The notes beneath the pieces were generated by a model that was given only the letters and a program-made list of their open reading frames with translations, did not search any database and was not told where the DNA came from. From Microthrixaceae bacterium (lineage in GTDB: Bacteria > Actinomycetota > Acidimicrobiia > Acidimicrobiales > Microtrichaceae): a DNA stretch of 64,000 bases. Of this stretch, positions 48,577 through 59,272 are shown piece after piece. The first letter of the stretch is position 1. Each line of letters opens with the position of its first letter. The stretch covers positions 18,938-82,937 of the forward strand of contig JAMLGJ010000015.1 of assembly GCA_023958095.1 (NCBI GenBank). Direction: 5' to 3'. The translations under genes were made by a program, and so were the position numbers.

Positions 48577-49659
48577 TCAGGCGGTGGCGACCGTGACGCT
48601 CGCCATGGCCGCCACGTAGGCCACGAGCAGCACCGCGCTGTCGGGCTCGAAGCGCTGCACGCGGTTCACCCGGCCACTCGCGATGCTGGCGATCGCGAGC
48701 GCCATGAGCAGGATCGCGCCGGTGCCCGCGACCGCCAGTGAATCGTCCACTGCATCCAGCACCGGGCCACCGCGGTAGAACACGTCGACGACGAGGATCA
48801 TCGCGATGTTGGCCGCGTTGCTGCCGAGGAGGTTGCCCACGGCCAGGTCGGCGGCACCGATCCTCACAGCCGCGAGGCTGGTCGACAGCTCCGGCAGGGA
48901 TGTCGCCACCGCGAGGATCGAGATGCCCAGGGCCCCCTGGGAGATCCCGAACCGCTCGCCGGCCTCCTCGGTGGCGACGGTCAGCACCGGTGTCGCCACG
49001 AGCACCGCGAGTGTCGCAGCCCCGAACCGCAGGGCCAGGCCCCTCGAGGTGTCGGGGTGATCCTCCTCGGACCCGGTCGGTTCTCCGTGATCGCCACGGC
49101 GCCCTGCGCGTCCGTACGGCCACCTGATGGCAGGCGGGCTCGCCCGGAAGGGTTCCGGGTCCGCCACCGCGGTTCCGAGGGACGGCACCCGGCGGAACCA
49201 CACCAGGGATGCCAGGTAGACCACCGCGATGCCGATCGAGGCGACACCCACTCCGGCGACCGAAACGGCCGAGGGTGTCTGGATCGACATCAGGGCGAGA
49301 GCCGTGAGTCCGATCGCCACTGCGGCCACCCGCGTGTGGCCCAGCTCCACGGTTGGGAGCACCCGCTGGCGGTAGCGCAGGTCGACGACCGCGAGTATGG
49401 CCATGTTGGCCATCGACGAGCCGAACAGGTCCCCGATGGCCAGGTCCGGCGCGTCGCGCACCGCTGCGGTGACAGCGGTGCCCAGCTCGGGCAGCGAGGT
49501 GGCGACCGCGATGAACAACGCCCCCACGAAGACGCGGCCGAAACCGGTGTACTGGGCGATGCGGTCACCGGTGCTCGCGAGGGAGGACCCGCCGAGCACC
49601 ACGATGGCCACCGAGGCGGCCAGCACAGCCAGCAACAGGGGGGTCGACAGGCCACTCAC
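48577..49659 (-). CDS. Sodium/calcium exchanger family protein
   Basis: A 360-residue Ca2+/cation antiporter with two inverted halves of about five helices. The alpha-repeats are ALFIAVATSLPELGTAVTA with GDLFGSSMANMAI in the first half, and SILAVATSLPELSTSLAA with GNLLGSNAANIAM in the second; the acidic ion ligands are kept in both. A cytoplasmic loop of about 40 hydrophilic residues joins the halves. GTG start; stand-alone gene. Confidence 0.93.
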   Translation of the reverse strand: MSGLSTPLLLAVLAASVAIVVLGGSSLASTGDRIAQYTGFGRVFVGALFIAVATSLPELGTAVTAAVRDAPDLAIGDLFGSSMANMAILAVVDLRYRQRVLPTVELGHTRVAAVAIGLTALALMSIQTPSAVSVAGVGVASIGIAVVYLASLVWFRRVPSLGTAVADPEPFRASPPAIRWPYGRAGRRGDHGEPTGSEEDHPDTSRGLALRFGAATLAVLVATPVLTVATEEAGERFGISQGALGISILAVATSLPELSTSLAAVRIGAADLAVGNLLGSNAANIAMILVVDVFYRGGPVLDAVDDSLAVAGTGAILLMALAIASIASGRVNRVQRFEPDSAVLLVAYVAAMASVTVATA

Positions 49660-49710
49660 GTGACCACAACTACACCACGCGGTGGGTGCCGCCGTCGGGG
49701 TCGGTGGCGA

Positions 49711-50976
49711 TCAGCTGCCCAGCGGCGCCGTCGGGGTGAACCGGACCGGGAGGCGCTTGATGCCGCCCACCAACGGGATGCCCATGGCGTCCAGGGGCAC
49801 CGCGTCGCCCACGACCTCGATGTCGGGCAGGCGCTCGAAGATCCGGTGGAACGCAACCGTCAGCTCCCTGCGGGCGAGGTGCGCACCCAGGCAGAAGTGT
49901 GGTCCGGGTCCACCGAATCCGACATGGGGGTTGGGATCACGCAGCACGTCGAAGCTCTCGGGGTCGTCGAACTCGCGTGGATCGCGGTTCGCCGCTCCGT
50001 AGAACATCACCAGCTTGTCGCCCTCGGTGAACTCCCGCCCCGACACCGTGGCGGGGCCGGTGGCGGTGCGCCGCATGAACGTGACCGGGGACGCGGTCCT
50101 GACGATCTCCTCCACCGCGGTCGGGGTCACACCCTCCACGTCGGACTGCCAGATACGGCGTTGCTCGGGGTTCCTGTGCAGCAGGTTCATGCCATGTGAG
50201 ATCGCGGTGCGGGTGGTGTCGTTGCCCGCCACGGCCAGCAGGATGAAGAACGGTGCCACCTCGCTGGGGTCCAGCATCTCCTCGCCCACGTCGTTGTGAA
50301 CCAGCTTGGAGGTCAGGTCGTCGGTGGGTTCCGCCCGACGCTTGGCCGCCAGCTCGTTCATCAGCTGGGTCAGCTCCATGCCGGCCTCGAACAGCTTCGT
50401 GAGGGGGTCGCCCTCACCCATGAACTCGGGATCGCCGCCACCGAGGATCACGTTCGTCGCGTCGAGCACCGTGTCGAACTCGCTGCGGGGAATGCCCATC
50501 ATGTCGCAGATGAGAAGCAGGGGGAACGGTTGGGAGAAGGCTTCCACGAGGTCGGCCTCGCCCTTCTCGCAGAACCCGTCGATCACCTCGTCGCAGATGG
50601 TCTCGACCATGTCGAGCACACCCTGGAGCTGGCGGGGCGTGAACGAGCGCGCCACGATCCCTCTCTGGCGCGCGTGGCGGGGGTCGTCCATGTTGATGAA
50701 CGACCCGAAGAAATCGAGCGCCTCCGAGGGCATGTCGGGGATCGAGACAGCGCCCTTGCCCGAGCAGAACTCCTTGGGGCGGCGCGAGACCTCGAGCACC
50801 TCCTCGTAGCGGGTGAGCGCGAAGAAGGTCTCCTCCTCGTTGGTGAGGGGGTTGAGGTAGGTGATCGGCACGAAGGGATCCAGTTCCCGGATCTCCGCGA
50901 AGTCGGCCATCCGGTCCTCGAGGGTCTGGGTCCAGAACCCGGGTGTCGATAGCCGTGAGACTGCGTCTGTGCTCAA
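49711..50976 (-). CDS. Cytochrome P450
   Basis: A complete 421-residue P450. The I-helix oxygen-activation site is AVAGNDTTRTA, the ExxR is in VEEIVRTASP, and the haem Cys is in FGGPGPHFCLGAHLAR. The overall pattern resembles CYP125/CYP142-like actinobacterial P450s used in steroid side-chain oxidation, but substrate is inferred. TTG start after AGGGGGCATC. It is divergent from an F420 luciferase-like gene, and TACGAT at 51009-51004 is a likely -10. Confidence 0.95.
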   Translation of the reverse strand: MSTDAVSRLSTPGFWTQTLEDRMADFAEIRELDPFVPITYLNPLTNEEETFFALTRYEEVLEVSRRPKEFCSGKGAVSIPDMPSEALDFFGSFINMDDPRHARQRGIVARSFTPRQLQGVLDMVETICDEVIDGFCEKGEADLVEAFSQPFPLLLICDMMGIPRSEFDTVLDATNVILGGGDPEFMGEGDPLTKLFEAGMELTQLMNELAAKRRAEPTDDLTSKLVHNDVGEEMLDPSEVAPFFILLAVAGNDTTRTAISHGMNLLHRNPEQRRIWQSDVEGVTPTAVEEIVRTASPVTFMRRTATGPATVSGREFTEGDKLVMFYGAANRDPREFDDPESFDVLRDPNPHVGFGGPGPHFCLGAHLARRELTVAFHRIFERLPDIEVVGDAVPLDAMGIPLVGGIKRLPVRFTPTAPLGS

Positions 50977-51040
50977 GATGCCCCCTGTTCGAGTGGTGCG
51001 CGCATCGTACCCACTCCCAGCGGCCGCCCGTCCAACTGGC

Positions 51041-51046
51041 TACCGT
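51041..51046 (+). promoter_or_regulatory. -10 hexamer TACCGT for the luciferase-like gene
   Basis: TACCGT would start a leader of about 75 bases ending in AGGAGG before GTG 51129. Confidence 0.3.
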
Positions 51047-51128
51047 GCGGCGGTCGAGCCGCCATGGGGGTGGCTCCCGACGGGGTGCGCTGCCCGGCGC
51101 TGCAGCGCACCGCGAGGAGGTACCCGAG

Positions 51129-52142
51129 GTGGAGGTGGACACGGCACTCTATGGACTGGAGGACTCCGCTGAGCGGGCCCGGGAGCTGGAGGCGCTCGGT
51201 TTCGACGGCGTGTTCACCTTCGAGGGGCCACATGACGTGTTCCTGCCGTTGGCCCTCGCGGCCGCGGCAACCGACCTGCGCGTGTGGTCCAACGTGGCGA
51301 TCGCATTTCCGCGGAATCCGATGCACCTCGCGCACGCCGCGCGGGACCTCCAGCGACTCTCGGGCGGGCGCTTCGTGCTCGGACTCGGCACGCAGATCCG
51401 TACCCACATCGAACGCCGCTTCGGCGAGGACTTCGACCGCCCCGTGCAACGGATGTCCGACACGATCGCTGCACTCCGGGCGATCCTGCACACCTGGCAG
51501 ACCGGGGAGCCGCTGGACCACCGCGGTCCGTTCCGGACCCACACCCTGATGACGCCGATGTTCGATCCCGGGCCCAGCGAGTGGGGCCCACCACCCATTC
51601 ACGTGGGCGCGCTCGGGCCCCGCCTGACCGAGATGGTTGCCGCCGAGGCAGACGGCCTGCTGCTCATGCCCTTCACCAGCCGCAGGTTCTTCGAGGAGCA
51701 CAGCCTCGAGGCCATCGACAGGGGGAGGAGCCGGCGCCGCGAGGGCCTCCCCGAGCTGGAGCTGGTGCCCGAGTTGATCCTCTGCGTCGGCCGCGACGAA
51801 GCCGAGATGGAGGCGGCCGACGCCGGGTGCCGTGCGCTGCTGTCGTTCTACGCCTCGACCCCGGCCTACAGGCCGGTCCTTGACGCCGAGGGACGCGGGG
51901 ACCTCCAACCCCGGTTGCGCGAGATGACCCGTGCCGGCCACTGGGAGGAGATGTCCGCCCTGATCGACGAGGCGTTGCTCGACACCATCACCGTTCGCGG
52001 GGATCCCCGCTCGGTTGCGGCGCAGATCGCCGAGCGCTACGGGTCCCACGCCGAACGGGTGGCGGTCTACATGCCGTATGCGACGCCGGATGGCCTGCTC
52101 GGCGAGCTGCTGGATGCCCTGCACGGCATCGGCGCCGGGTGA
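51129..52142 (+). CDS. LLM-class F420-dependent oxidoreductase
   Basis: A 337-residue luciferase-like TIM-barrel enzyme of the TIGR03617 group. The start VEVDTALYGLEDSAERARELEALGFDGVF is quoted by its core ARELEALGFDGVF; NVAIAFPRNPMHLAHAARDLQ and GGRFVLGLGTQI form the F420 site. GTG 51129 follows AGGAGG at 8 bases. The substrate is unknown. It is divergent from the P450 and convergent with the MaoC hydratase, suggesting a shared lipid pathway. Confidence 0.92.
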   Translation: MEVDTALYGLEDSAERARELEALGFDGVFTFEGPHDVFLPLALAAAATDLRVWSNVAIAFPRNPMHLAHAARDLQRLSGGRFVLGLGTQIRTHIERRFGEDFDRPVQRMSDTIAALRAILHTWQTGEPLDHRGPFRTHTLMTPMFDPGPSEWGPPPIHVGALGPRLTEMVAAEADGLLLMPFTSRRFFEEHSLEAIDRGRSRRREGLPELELVPELILCVGRDEAEMEAADAGCRALLSFYASTPAYRPVLDAEGRGDLQPRLREMTRAGHWEEMSALIDEALLDTITVRGDPRSVAAQIAERYGSHAERVAVYMPYATPDGLLGELLDALHGIGAG

Positions 52143-52173
52143 GCCCACCCGAGGCTCCGCAGGCGGTGAGGGG

Positions 52174-53049
<876 letters not shown>

Positions 53050-53207
53050 CGCTACCTCCTGTCGCCGGCCCGGCCGGTGCCGAGCGATTGCTCCGGGACA
53101 CCACCCGATGCCCCACTGTCCACAAGCATTGCAGGACCGGCCACCATCGCGTGGTGATCCGAGGCCGGCACCGCGGACCCGCGACACTGCGGTCCGCACC
53201 GCTGCAA

Positions 53208-53222
53208 TAGGGTCCGGAGGTG
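53208..53222 (+). promoter_or_regulatory. Leaderless promoter: TAGGGT, 6 bases before GTG
   Basis: TAGGGT at 53208-53213 and GTG at 53220; a GGAG lies between but too close to the start to work as a ribosome-binding site. Confidence 0.45.
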
Positions 53223-54773
53223 CCCGGGACGGGGAAGTGGAACCACACGGCGGAGCCGACGACGGCAACCGTGGTCGGCTCGGGCCCCAATGGCTTGGCG
53301 GCCGCGGTGACACTCGCCCTCGCCGGAGTCGAGGTCCTGGTGCTCGAGGCCAACCCGGATGCCGGTGGTGGCGCTCGCTCCAGGTCGGACCTGACCGTCG
53401 ATGGGGTGCTCCACGACACCTGTTCCGCCAGCCACCCGCTCGGTGTCGCCTCCCCATTCCTCTCCTCGCTCGATCTGGGCGCGCACGGCCTCGCGTGGTC
53501 GCACGCAGCGGTGGAACTGGCGCACCCTCTCGACGGGGGCGGGGGAGCGGCGCTGCACCGGAGTGTCGAGCGCACCGCCGGCGGACTCGGTGCTGCAGCC
53601 GGGCGTTGGCGTGCGCTCTTCGGTCCGATCGTGGAGCACCTCGATGACACCCTGCAGGACGTCCTGGGGCCTCTGGTGCGCGTCCCGCGCCATCCCGTCG
53701 GAACCGCGTTCTTCGGAGGCCTCGCGCTGCTTCCCGCCACGAGCCTCGCTCAGATGCTGGCCGACCCGACCGCCGCATCGCTGTTCGGTGGCAGCGCCGC
53801 ACACCTGATGGCCCCACTAGCCCGTCCGACCAGCGCGGCGGTCGGCCTTCTGCTGACCGCGGCGGCCCAGCAGAGCGGCTGGCCCGTGGCGGTGGGCGGA
53901 TCGGGCCGCATCACGTCGGCGCTGATCTCGGTGCTGGAGGAGCTGGGAGGGAGGGTCGAGACCGGGGTCCGGGTACGGTCGATCGAGGACCTGCCCGGGG
54001 GCGGGATCGTGATGCTCGACACCACCCCGGCCGCAGCCGTCGGGTTGCTGGGTGAGCACCTGCCGACGCGTGTCGCCCGGGCGTACGGTCGCTGGCGGCA
54101 CGGTCCGGGAGCCCACAAGGTGGACCTCGCGGTGGAGTCGGGCATCCCCTGGACCTACGAGCCGGCACGTCGAGCAGGTGTGGTGCACCTGGGGGGATCC
54201 GTCGGGGAGATCGTGGCGAACGAGGCACTGGTGTGGCGGGGCAGGATGCCGGACCGCCCGTTCGTGCTGGTGGGCCAGCAGTACCTCGCCGACCCGGACC
54301 GCTCCGTGGGCGACATCCATCCCGTGTGGGCATATGCGCACGTGCCCCACGGATACACCGGTGACGCCACCCGGGAGGTGCTCGAACAGATCGAACGCTT
54401 CGCCCCGGGCGTTCGCGACCGGATCGTGGCCGTGCACTCCACGAGCACAGCCGGGCTCGCCGCGTCGAACCCGAACTACGTCGGCGGTGACATCGCGGCA
54501 GGGGCGAACTCGCCGATCCAGCTGCTCACCGGCCCCGGTCGGATTCTGCACCCCTACGACACCGGGGTTCCGGGTGTGTACCTCTGCTCGGCCTCGACGC
54601 CACCGGGTGCGGGGGTGCACGGCATGTGCGGTCACCTCGCGGCACTGGAGGCACTCGGGGATCATGGGATCCCGTCCGCTGCAGCGAGCCCCGCGCCCAG
54701 CGGGCCATGTCACACCGGGCGCCGCTGTTCCGTCAGATTGGCATGGCACGACAGAGCGACGAAGATCCACTAG
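53220..54773 (+). CDS. Phytoene-desaturase-like FAD oxidoreductase
   Basis: A 517-residue flavoprotein with the N-terminal Rossmann motif VVGSGPNGLAAAVTLALAG and EANPDAGGGARS, and the C-terminal FAD-closing segment GVYLCSASTPPGAGVHGMCG. It belongs to the broad NAD(P)/FAD amine-oxidase/desaturase group without carotenoid genes nearby. It overlaps the next flavoprotein gene by about 30 bases and begins a three-gene unit ending in an ECF41-type sigma factor. Confidence 0.9.
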   Translation: MPGTGKWNHTAEPTTATVVGSGPNGLAAAVTLALAGVEVLVLEANPDAGGGARSRSDLTVDGVLHDTCSASHPLGVASPFLSSLDLGAHGLAWSHAAVELAHPLDGGGGAALHRSVERTAGGLGAAAGRWRALFGPIVEHLDDTLQDVLGPLVRVPRHPVGTAFFGGLALLPATSLAQMLADPTAASLFGGSAAHLMAPLARPTSAAVGLLLTAAAQQSGWPVAVGGSGRITSALISVLEELGGRVETGVRVRSIEDLPGGGIVMLDTTPAAAVGLLGEHLPTRVARAYGRWRHGPGAHKVDLAVESGIPWTYEPARRAGVVHLGGSVGEIVANEALVWRGRMPDRPFVLVGQQYLADPDRSVGDIHPVWAYAHVPHGYTGDATREVLEQIERFAPGVRDRIVAVHSTSTAGLAASNPNYVGGDIAAGANSPIQLLTGPGRILHPYDTGVPGVYLCSASTPPGAGVHGMCGHLAALEALGDHGIPSAAASPAPSGPCHTGRRCSVRLAWHDRATKIH

Positions 54774-56119
54774 GGCAACGCAGCACGCACGGGGGGCAAC
54801 CCCGGGCCGAGGTGCTCGTGGTCGGCAGCGGCATCGCCGGGCTGTGCGCGGCGATCGAGGCGGGCAGGGCAGGAGCCGCGGTTTTCCTGCTCGCTTCCGC
54901 CCCTCCCGGCGGTCGCGCGCGCACCGCGGTGAGCGATTCGGGCTTCCGCCTGAACGTGGGTCCCCACGCCCTGTACACCGACGGCGAACTGCACGAGCTG
55001 CTCACAGGGCTCGGCGTTGCGCTCGGGGGTGGACCACCTGCGCTGCGCGGGGCCCGGCTCCGCCACGGCGGCGCCACCTGCGCCATGCCGACCGGGGTTC
55101 GTTCCCTGGCCGCCACCGGCCTGCTCACCGTCGCGGGCAAGGCACGCTTCGCCCGTTTCCTGCGCCGGTTGACCGGGACCGACCCCGCCGGCCTGGCGGG
55201 GACACCCGTGAGCGAGTGGCTCGGGTCGGCCGGCCTGGACGCGCCCGGCAGGTCGCTGGCCGCCGCCCTCGTCAGGTTGGCCACATACGACGCCCACCAC
55301 GACGAGTTCAGTGCGGACGCAGCGCTCGTTCAGCTGAAGCGTTCCCTGCGCGGCGGGGTGACCTACATCGACGGAGGTTGGGAGCGCATCGTGTCGGCCC
55401 TGCTCGACGAGGCCGTCGCGCTGGGTGTGCGGCTGGCCGAGCCGCAACGTGTCCTGGAGGTGCGAACCGGCTGCGTGGTGACGAACCGCACGACGTGGAA
55501 CCCTGCTGCGGTCGTGCTCGGGGGACTCCCACCCGAGTCGGTCGGCGAACTGGTCGGACGACCTGACGTGGCACTGCGCAGCGGCCATGTCGTGCACGCC
55601 GCGGTGCTGGACATCGGCACCAGGACACCGGCACGGCCCACCGATGCACCGTCGGGGTTCCTCCTGGGGGTGGACGAGCCGCTCTACTGGTCGCGTCACT
55701 CGCCTCCCGCCGACCTGGCACCCCCCGGAACCCGGCTGTACAGCGCCATGAGGTACCTCGGTCCGGGCCAGGACCCGGATCCGGATGCGCTGCGTCGGGA
55801 ACTGCGCGACCATGCGCGCATGGCCGGTGTCGAGGAGCCCTCGGTGGTGCACGAGCGGTACCTCCATCGCCTCGTGGTGGCCCAGGGTTCCCCGACCGCG
55901 GCCGGAGGTGGCCTGGCAGGACGTCCCGCGGTCGACTCGCTGGGGGTGCCCGGGGTGTTCATCGCGGGTGACTGGGTGGGGCCCGACGGCCTGCTCGCGG
56001 ATGCGGCGGCCGCCTCGGGCCGTGCGGCGGGACGTGCGGCGGCCGAGCACGCCGCATCACAACCGGTCCCGCCCCAACGGGTCGCATCCCGGAACGGCAC
56101 GCCGGAGGGTGAGCGTTGA
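54743..56119 (+). CDS. FAD-dependent oxidoreductase
   Basis: A flavoprotein of about 458 residues. The Rossmann motif is VLVVGSGIAGLCAAIEAGRAG, then PGGRARTAVSDSGFRLNVGPHALY, and GVFIAGDWVGPDGLLADAAAASG at the end. It resembles protoporphyrinogen-oxidase/amine-oxidase-type enzymes but the substrate is unclear. ATG 54743 is used; ATG 54707 would add 12 residues. Its stop overlaps the TTG of the sigma factor gene (TTGA), so the two are translated together. Confidence 0.88.
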   Translation: MARQSDEDPLGQRSTHGGQPRAEVLVVGSGIAGLCAAIEAGRAGAAVFLLASAPPGGRARTAVSDSGFRLNVGPHALYTDGELHELLTGLGVALGGGPPALRGARLRHGGATCAMPTGVRSLAATGLLTVAGKARFARFLRRLTGTDPAGLAGTPVSEWLGSAGLDAPGRSLAAALVRLATYDAHHDEFSADAALVQLKRSLRGGVTYIDGGWERIVSALLDEAVALGVRLAEPQRVLEVRTGCVVTNRTTWNPAAVVLGGLPPESVGELVGRPDVALRSGHVVHAAVLDIGTRTPARPTDAPSGFLLGVDEPLYWSRHSPPADLAPPGTRLYSAMRYLGPGQDPDPDALRRELRDHARMAGVEEPSVVHERYLHRLVVAQGSPTAAGGGLAGRPAVDSLGVPGVFIAGDWVGPDGLLADAAAASGRAAGRAAAEHAASQPVPPQRVASRNGTPEGER

Positions 56120-57036
56120 GCACCCCGGCCCGAAAGGACCCCACCGACGGGCACGTCTCGGCGTTCATGGCCGAGCGGCCGCGCCTGGTCGGCATCGCCT
56201 ACAGGATGCTGGGCGATGTCTCCGAGGCCGAGGACATCGCACAGGAGGCCTACCTGCGCTTCGCCGAGGTGTCCCTCGAGGAGGTCGACCGACCCGCGGC
56301 GTACCTGACCACGGTGACGACCCGCCTGGCCATCGACCGCCTGCGAGCGGCGCAGCGTCGGCGCGAGTCATACGTGGGCGAGTGGATCGCCGAGCCGGTC
56401 CTCGATGACCCGCGCTCGGCTCCCGCGCCCGACGAGAGCGTCCTCGTGGCCGAGTCGGTGACGTTGGGCTTCCTGCGGATGCTCGACTCCCTGGGCCCGA
56501 CCGAGCGTGCCGTGTTCCTGCTGCACGAGGTGTTCGACCTGCCACATGCGGAGATCGCCCGGATCGTGAACAGGAGCGAGGTCGCCTGCCGCAAGGTGGC
56601 CAGCCGCGCCCGCCGCAGCCTCGAGGCCCACCGCAGTGGACGGCGTCAGGTCGACTCCGCCGGGGAGGAGGCGGTGCTCGGCGCGTTCGCGTCGGCCCTG
56701 CGCAACGGCGACATCCAGGGAGTCCTCGAGACCCTGGCCGACGACGCGGTTGCCACCAGCGACGGCGGTGGGAAGGTGTCGGCCGCGATCCGACCAGTGC
56801 GCGGGGCCCCGAGGGTGGCCCGCTTCATGGTCGGCATCGCCCGCAACGCCCCGGAGGACTGGTCGGCCGTGCCGGCGTGGGTCAACGGCGAGCCGGCCTT
56901 CCTCGTGCACTTCGGTGACCACCTCGATTCGGTTGCGGTGTTCGGGGTGGCCCCCGGTGGCATCGAGCACATCCACATCGTCCGCAATCCCGACAAGCTG
57001 GATGCGCTGCGTGGTGGCTACCGCCTGGAGCTGTAG
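56116..57036 (+). CDS. ECF41-type sigma factor with C-terminal SnoaL-like domain
   Basis: A 306-residue sigma factor of the ECF41 group (SigJ-like). Regions 2 and 4 lie at residues 15-80 (AEDIAQEAYLRFAEV) and 115-175 (LGPTERAVFLLHEVFDLPHAEIA by its core LGPTERAVFLLHEVFDL). The C-terminal NTF2-like domain, residues 185-306, carries SDGGGKV and NPDKL, the conserved ECF41 motifs that make it self-inhibitory in place of an anti-sigma factor. ECF41 factors usually sit with an oxidoreductase, here the upstream flavoproteins. TTG start coupled to the previous stop. Confidence 0.93.
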   Translation: MSTPARKDPTDGHVSAFMAERPRLVGIAYRMLGDVSEAEDIAQEAYLRFAEVSLEEVDRPAAYLTTVTTRLAIDRLRAAQRRRESYVGEWIAEPVLDDPRSAPAPDESVLVAESVTLGFLRMLDSLGPTERAVFLLHEVFDLPHAEIARIVNRSEVACRKVASRARRSLEAHRSGRRQVDSAGEEAVLGAFASALRNGDIQGVLETLADDAVATSDGGGKVSAAIRPVRGAPRVARFMVGIARNAPEDWSAVPAWVNGEPAFLVHFGDHLDSVAVFGVAPGGIEHIHIVRNPDKLDALRGGYRLEL

Positions 57037-57071
57037 CAGGGCCGCCCGCGGTTCCGACCCCCGGTGGGGGA

Positions 57072-57554
57072 TCAGACCTCTGGGTGACCGGTGGCGTCGT
57101 GGATCCAGGCGAGGTCGTCCGCGAAGAGGCGCTCCTTCCAGGACTCGGGTGCCGCGTCCAGGAGGGTCGCGTAGTCCCAGTAGTCCTTCCACATGGTGAT
57201 GATCCCGTCGGTCACGTGCTGGACCGACACGAAGGGCAGGGTCGCTGATTCACCCTCCGGCCAGTGCCAGATCTCGGTGTGCTCGGTCATCACCACCGGT
57301 GGGTCGCTCACGACCACCGTGCGCGGACCGTGGTCGTGGCCGGACACCGGATCGAGTCCCAGCCTCAACCGGGCCACGATGTCGGCCGGACCCCTGGCGG
57401 CCGTGGCCGGTCCGGTGGGCACGTCGAAGTAGATGGACTCGTCACCGAAGAAGGTGGCCACCTCGTCCCAGTCGTGTGCGTACAGTGCCGGCCAGAACTC
57501 GGCGGTCACCTCGTGGGGGGCCATGGAGGCGCGATCCGCGCTACTGGTGCTCAC
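57072..57554 (-). CDS. SnoaL/limonene-epoxide-hydrolase-like protein
   Basis: A 160-residue NTF2-fold protein. VTAEFWPALYAHDWDEVATFFGDESIYFD and MTEHTEIWHW are typical of LEH-like/SnoaL proteins; the core is AHDWDEVATFFGDES. GTG 57554 overlaps the end of the D-aminoacylase-like gene (GTGA), so they are co-translated. Function not assigned. Confidence 0.85.
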   Translation of the reverse strand: MSTSSADRASMAPHEVTAEFWPALYAHDWDEVATFFGDESIYFDVPTGPATAARGPADIVARLRLGLDPVSGHDHGPRTVVVSDPPVVMTEHTEIWHWPEGESATLPFVSVQHVTDGIITMWKDYWDYATLLDAAPESWKERLFADDLAWIHDATGHPEV

Positions 57555-59272
57555 CTGGCACCCCTGAGCAGGGATCCCGGCAGGGCCCCGGTGGCCTCTC
57601 CGTGCTCGAGGGTCACCTCCCCGGACTTGACCGTGGCGATGTAGCCGTCGGCCCGCTGGATCAACCTGCCGGCACCGCCGGGCAGGTCGTTGGCCCACTC
57701 GGGCCTTCGCAGGCCGAGGGTGTCGAAGTCGATCAGGTTCAGGTCCGCGACCTTGCCGACCTCGAGGGTGCCGCGGTCCCCCAGGCCGTACAGGGCGGCT
57801 GTGGCTCCGGTCATCTTGTGCACCGCCTCGGGCACCGAGAGGCGGGCCCCGCTGCGGTCACGGGCCCAGTGGCTCAACAGGAAAGTGGTCGTGGAGGCGT
57901 CGCAGGTCTGCCCCGCGTGGGCGCCACCGTCACCCAGGCCGAACACCGAGTTCGGGTCGGTGAGCATGGCGTGGGCGGCGTCGAGGTTGCCGTCGCTGTA
58001 GTTGAGCACTGGGGCGTTGAGGAGCTCGGTCCCGTCCGCTGCGACCAGGGCGTCGAGCAGCACCTCCCAGCGGGAGCGACCCTGATCGGTTGCGATCGTC
58101 TCCACACAGCGCTCCGGTCCCGGTTCGTACTGGGGCGGGTCGCCGAGCAGGTACGTGTTGGCCGGGTTCATGAACCCCATGACCACGGGATCGTCCTCGA
58201 GCGCGGTCAGTTCGCGCACCAGGCGTTCGCGCACCGCCGGGTCGGAGATCATTGCGACCTGTTCGGCGCGGTCGGCGAGGCCCATGCCGAGGTCCCCCCA
58301 TGCAGCGGTGAACTGTGCGGGATGGAACGTCTGCAGCCCCAGCAGCAACGAGACCGTGCGTCCGTGCACCTGGGGGTGCACCGGGGCCCCGCCGGCTGCC
58401 GCGGCGTCCACGAGGTCGAGCAGTTTGCGCCACTGGTTGGGGTCCGTGTTGTTCTGGGTCAGCGCGAAGCTCACCGGGCGTCCGATCGCGCGGGACAGGC
58501 GCACCATCCAGTCGACCTCGCGCTCCGGTGCGGCCAGGTCCTCCCCGAGGGCACCGGCCGGCGCGAGCTCGAAGACCCCGGTCCCCAGCTCGCCGAGGAC
58601 CGCCCCGATGCCGAAGAGTTCGTCCTCGGCGGCGAAGGTGCCGGGTACCGGTTCACCGTCGATCGCACGGTGCGCGAGCGTCCGGCTGGTGGAGAACCCC
58701 AGCGCTCCGGCTCGCATGCCCTCGCGCACGATCGCCGCCATGGCCTCGATGTCCTGCTCGGTCGCAGGTTCGTTCGCCGCACCGCGTTCTCCCATGACGT
58801 ACGCGCGCACCGCTCCGTGGGGCACCTGCGTGCCGATGTCCATGAGCCTCGGCTTGTGCCCGAGGGCGTCCAGGTACTCCCCGAAGCTCTCCCAGGCCCA
58901 GTCGATCCCGACCGACAGCGCCGAGCCGGGGATGTCCTCGACCCCCTCCATGAGTCCGATCAGCCACTCGTGGCGCTCGGGGGCGACGGGGGCGAACCCG
59001 ACTCCGCAGTTGCCCATGACCACGGTGGTGACACCGTGCCAGCACGACGGCGTCAGCAGGGGGTCCCAGGTGGCCTGTCCGTCGTAGTGGGTGTGGATGT
59101 CGACGAACCCCGGTGTGACGAGGGCGCCGTCGGCATCCAACTCGCGCTTCGCCCTGCCGAGCGACGGTCCGACCTCGGTGATGCGGCCGTCGGTGATGCC
59201 GACGTCAGCGTGCCGTGCGTCCGCTCCGGTGCCGTCGACGACCTGCCCGTTCCTGATGACCAGATCCAGCAT
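57551..59272 (-). CDS. D-aminoacylase-like amidohydrolase
   Basis: A 573-residue member of the N-acyl-D-amino-acid deacylase/dihydroorotase-like superfamily. The metal HxH is in GFVDIHTHYDGQATWDP, with GNCGVGFAP, and the late GLGDGGAHAGQ; a final beta-sandwich segment GKVADLNLIDFD closes the fold. Many actinobacterial relatives act on unknown cyclic amides, so the exact substrate is open. GGGGGGTC precedes the ATG. It is coupled to the SnoaL-like gene. Confidence 0.92.
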   Translation of the reverse strand: MLDLVIRNGQVVDGTGADARHADVGITDGRITEVGPSLGRAKRELDADGALVTPGFVDIHTHYDGQATWDPLLTPSCWHGVTTVVMGNCGVGFAPVAPERHEWLIGLMEGVEDIPGSALSVGIDWAWESFGEYLDALGHKPRLMDIGTQVPHGAVRAYVMGERGAANEPATEQDIEAMAAIVREGMRAGALGFSTSRTLAHRAIDGEPVPGTFAAEDELFGIGAVLGELGTGVFELAPAGALGEDLAAPEREVDWMVRLSRAIGRPVSFALTQNNTDPNQWRKLLDLVDAAAAGGAPVHPQVHGRTVSLLLGLQTFHPAQFTAAWGDLGMGLADRAEQVAMISDPAVRERLVRELTALEDDPVVMGFMNPANTYLLGDPPQYEPGPERCVETIATDQGRSRWEVLLDALVAADGTELLNAPVLNYSDGNLDAAHAMLTDPNSVFGLGDGGAHAGQTCDASTTTFLLSHWARDRSGARLSVPEAVHKMTGATAALYGLGDRGTLEVGKVADLNLIDFDTLGLRRPEWANDLPGGAGRLIQRADGYIATVKSGEVTLEHGEATGALPGSLLRGAR

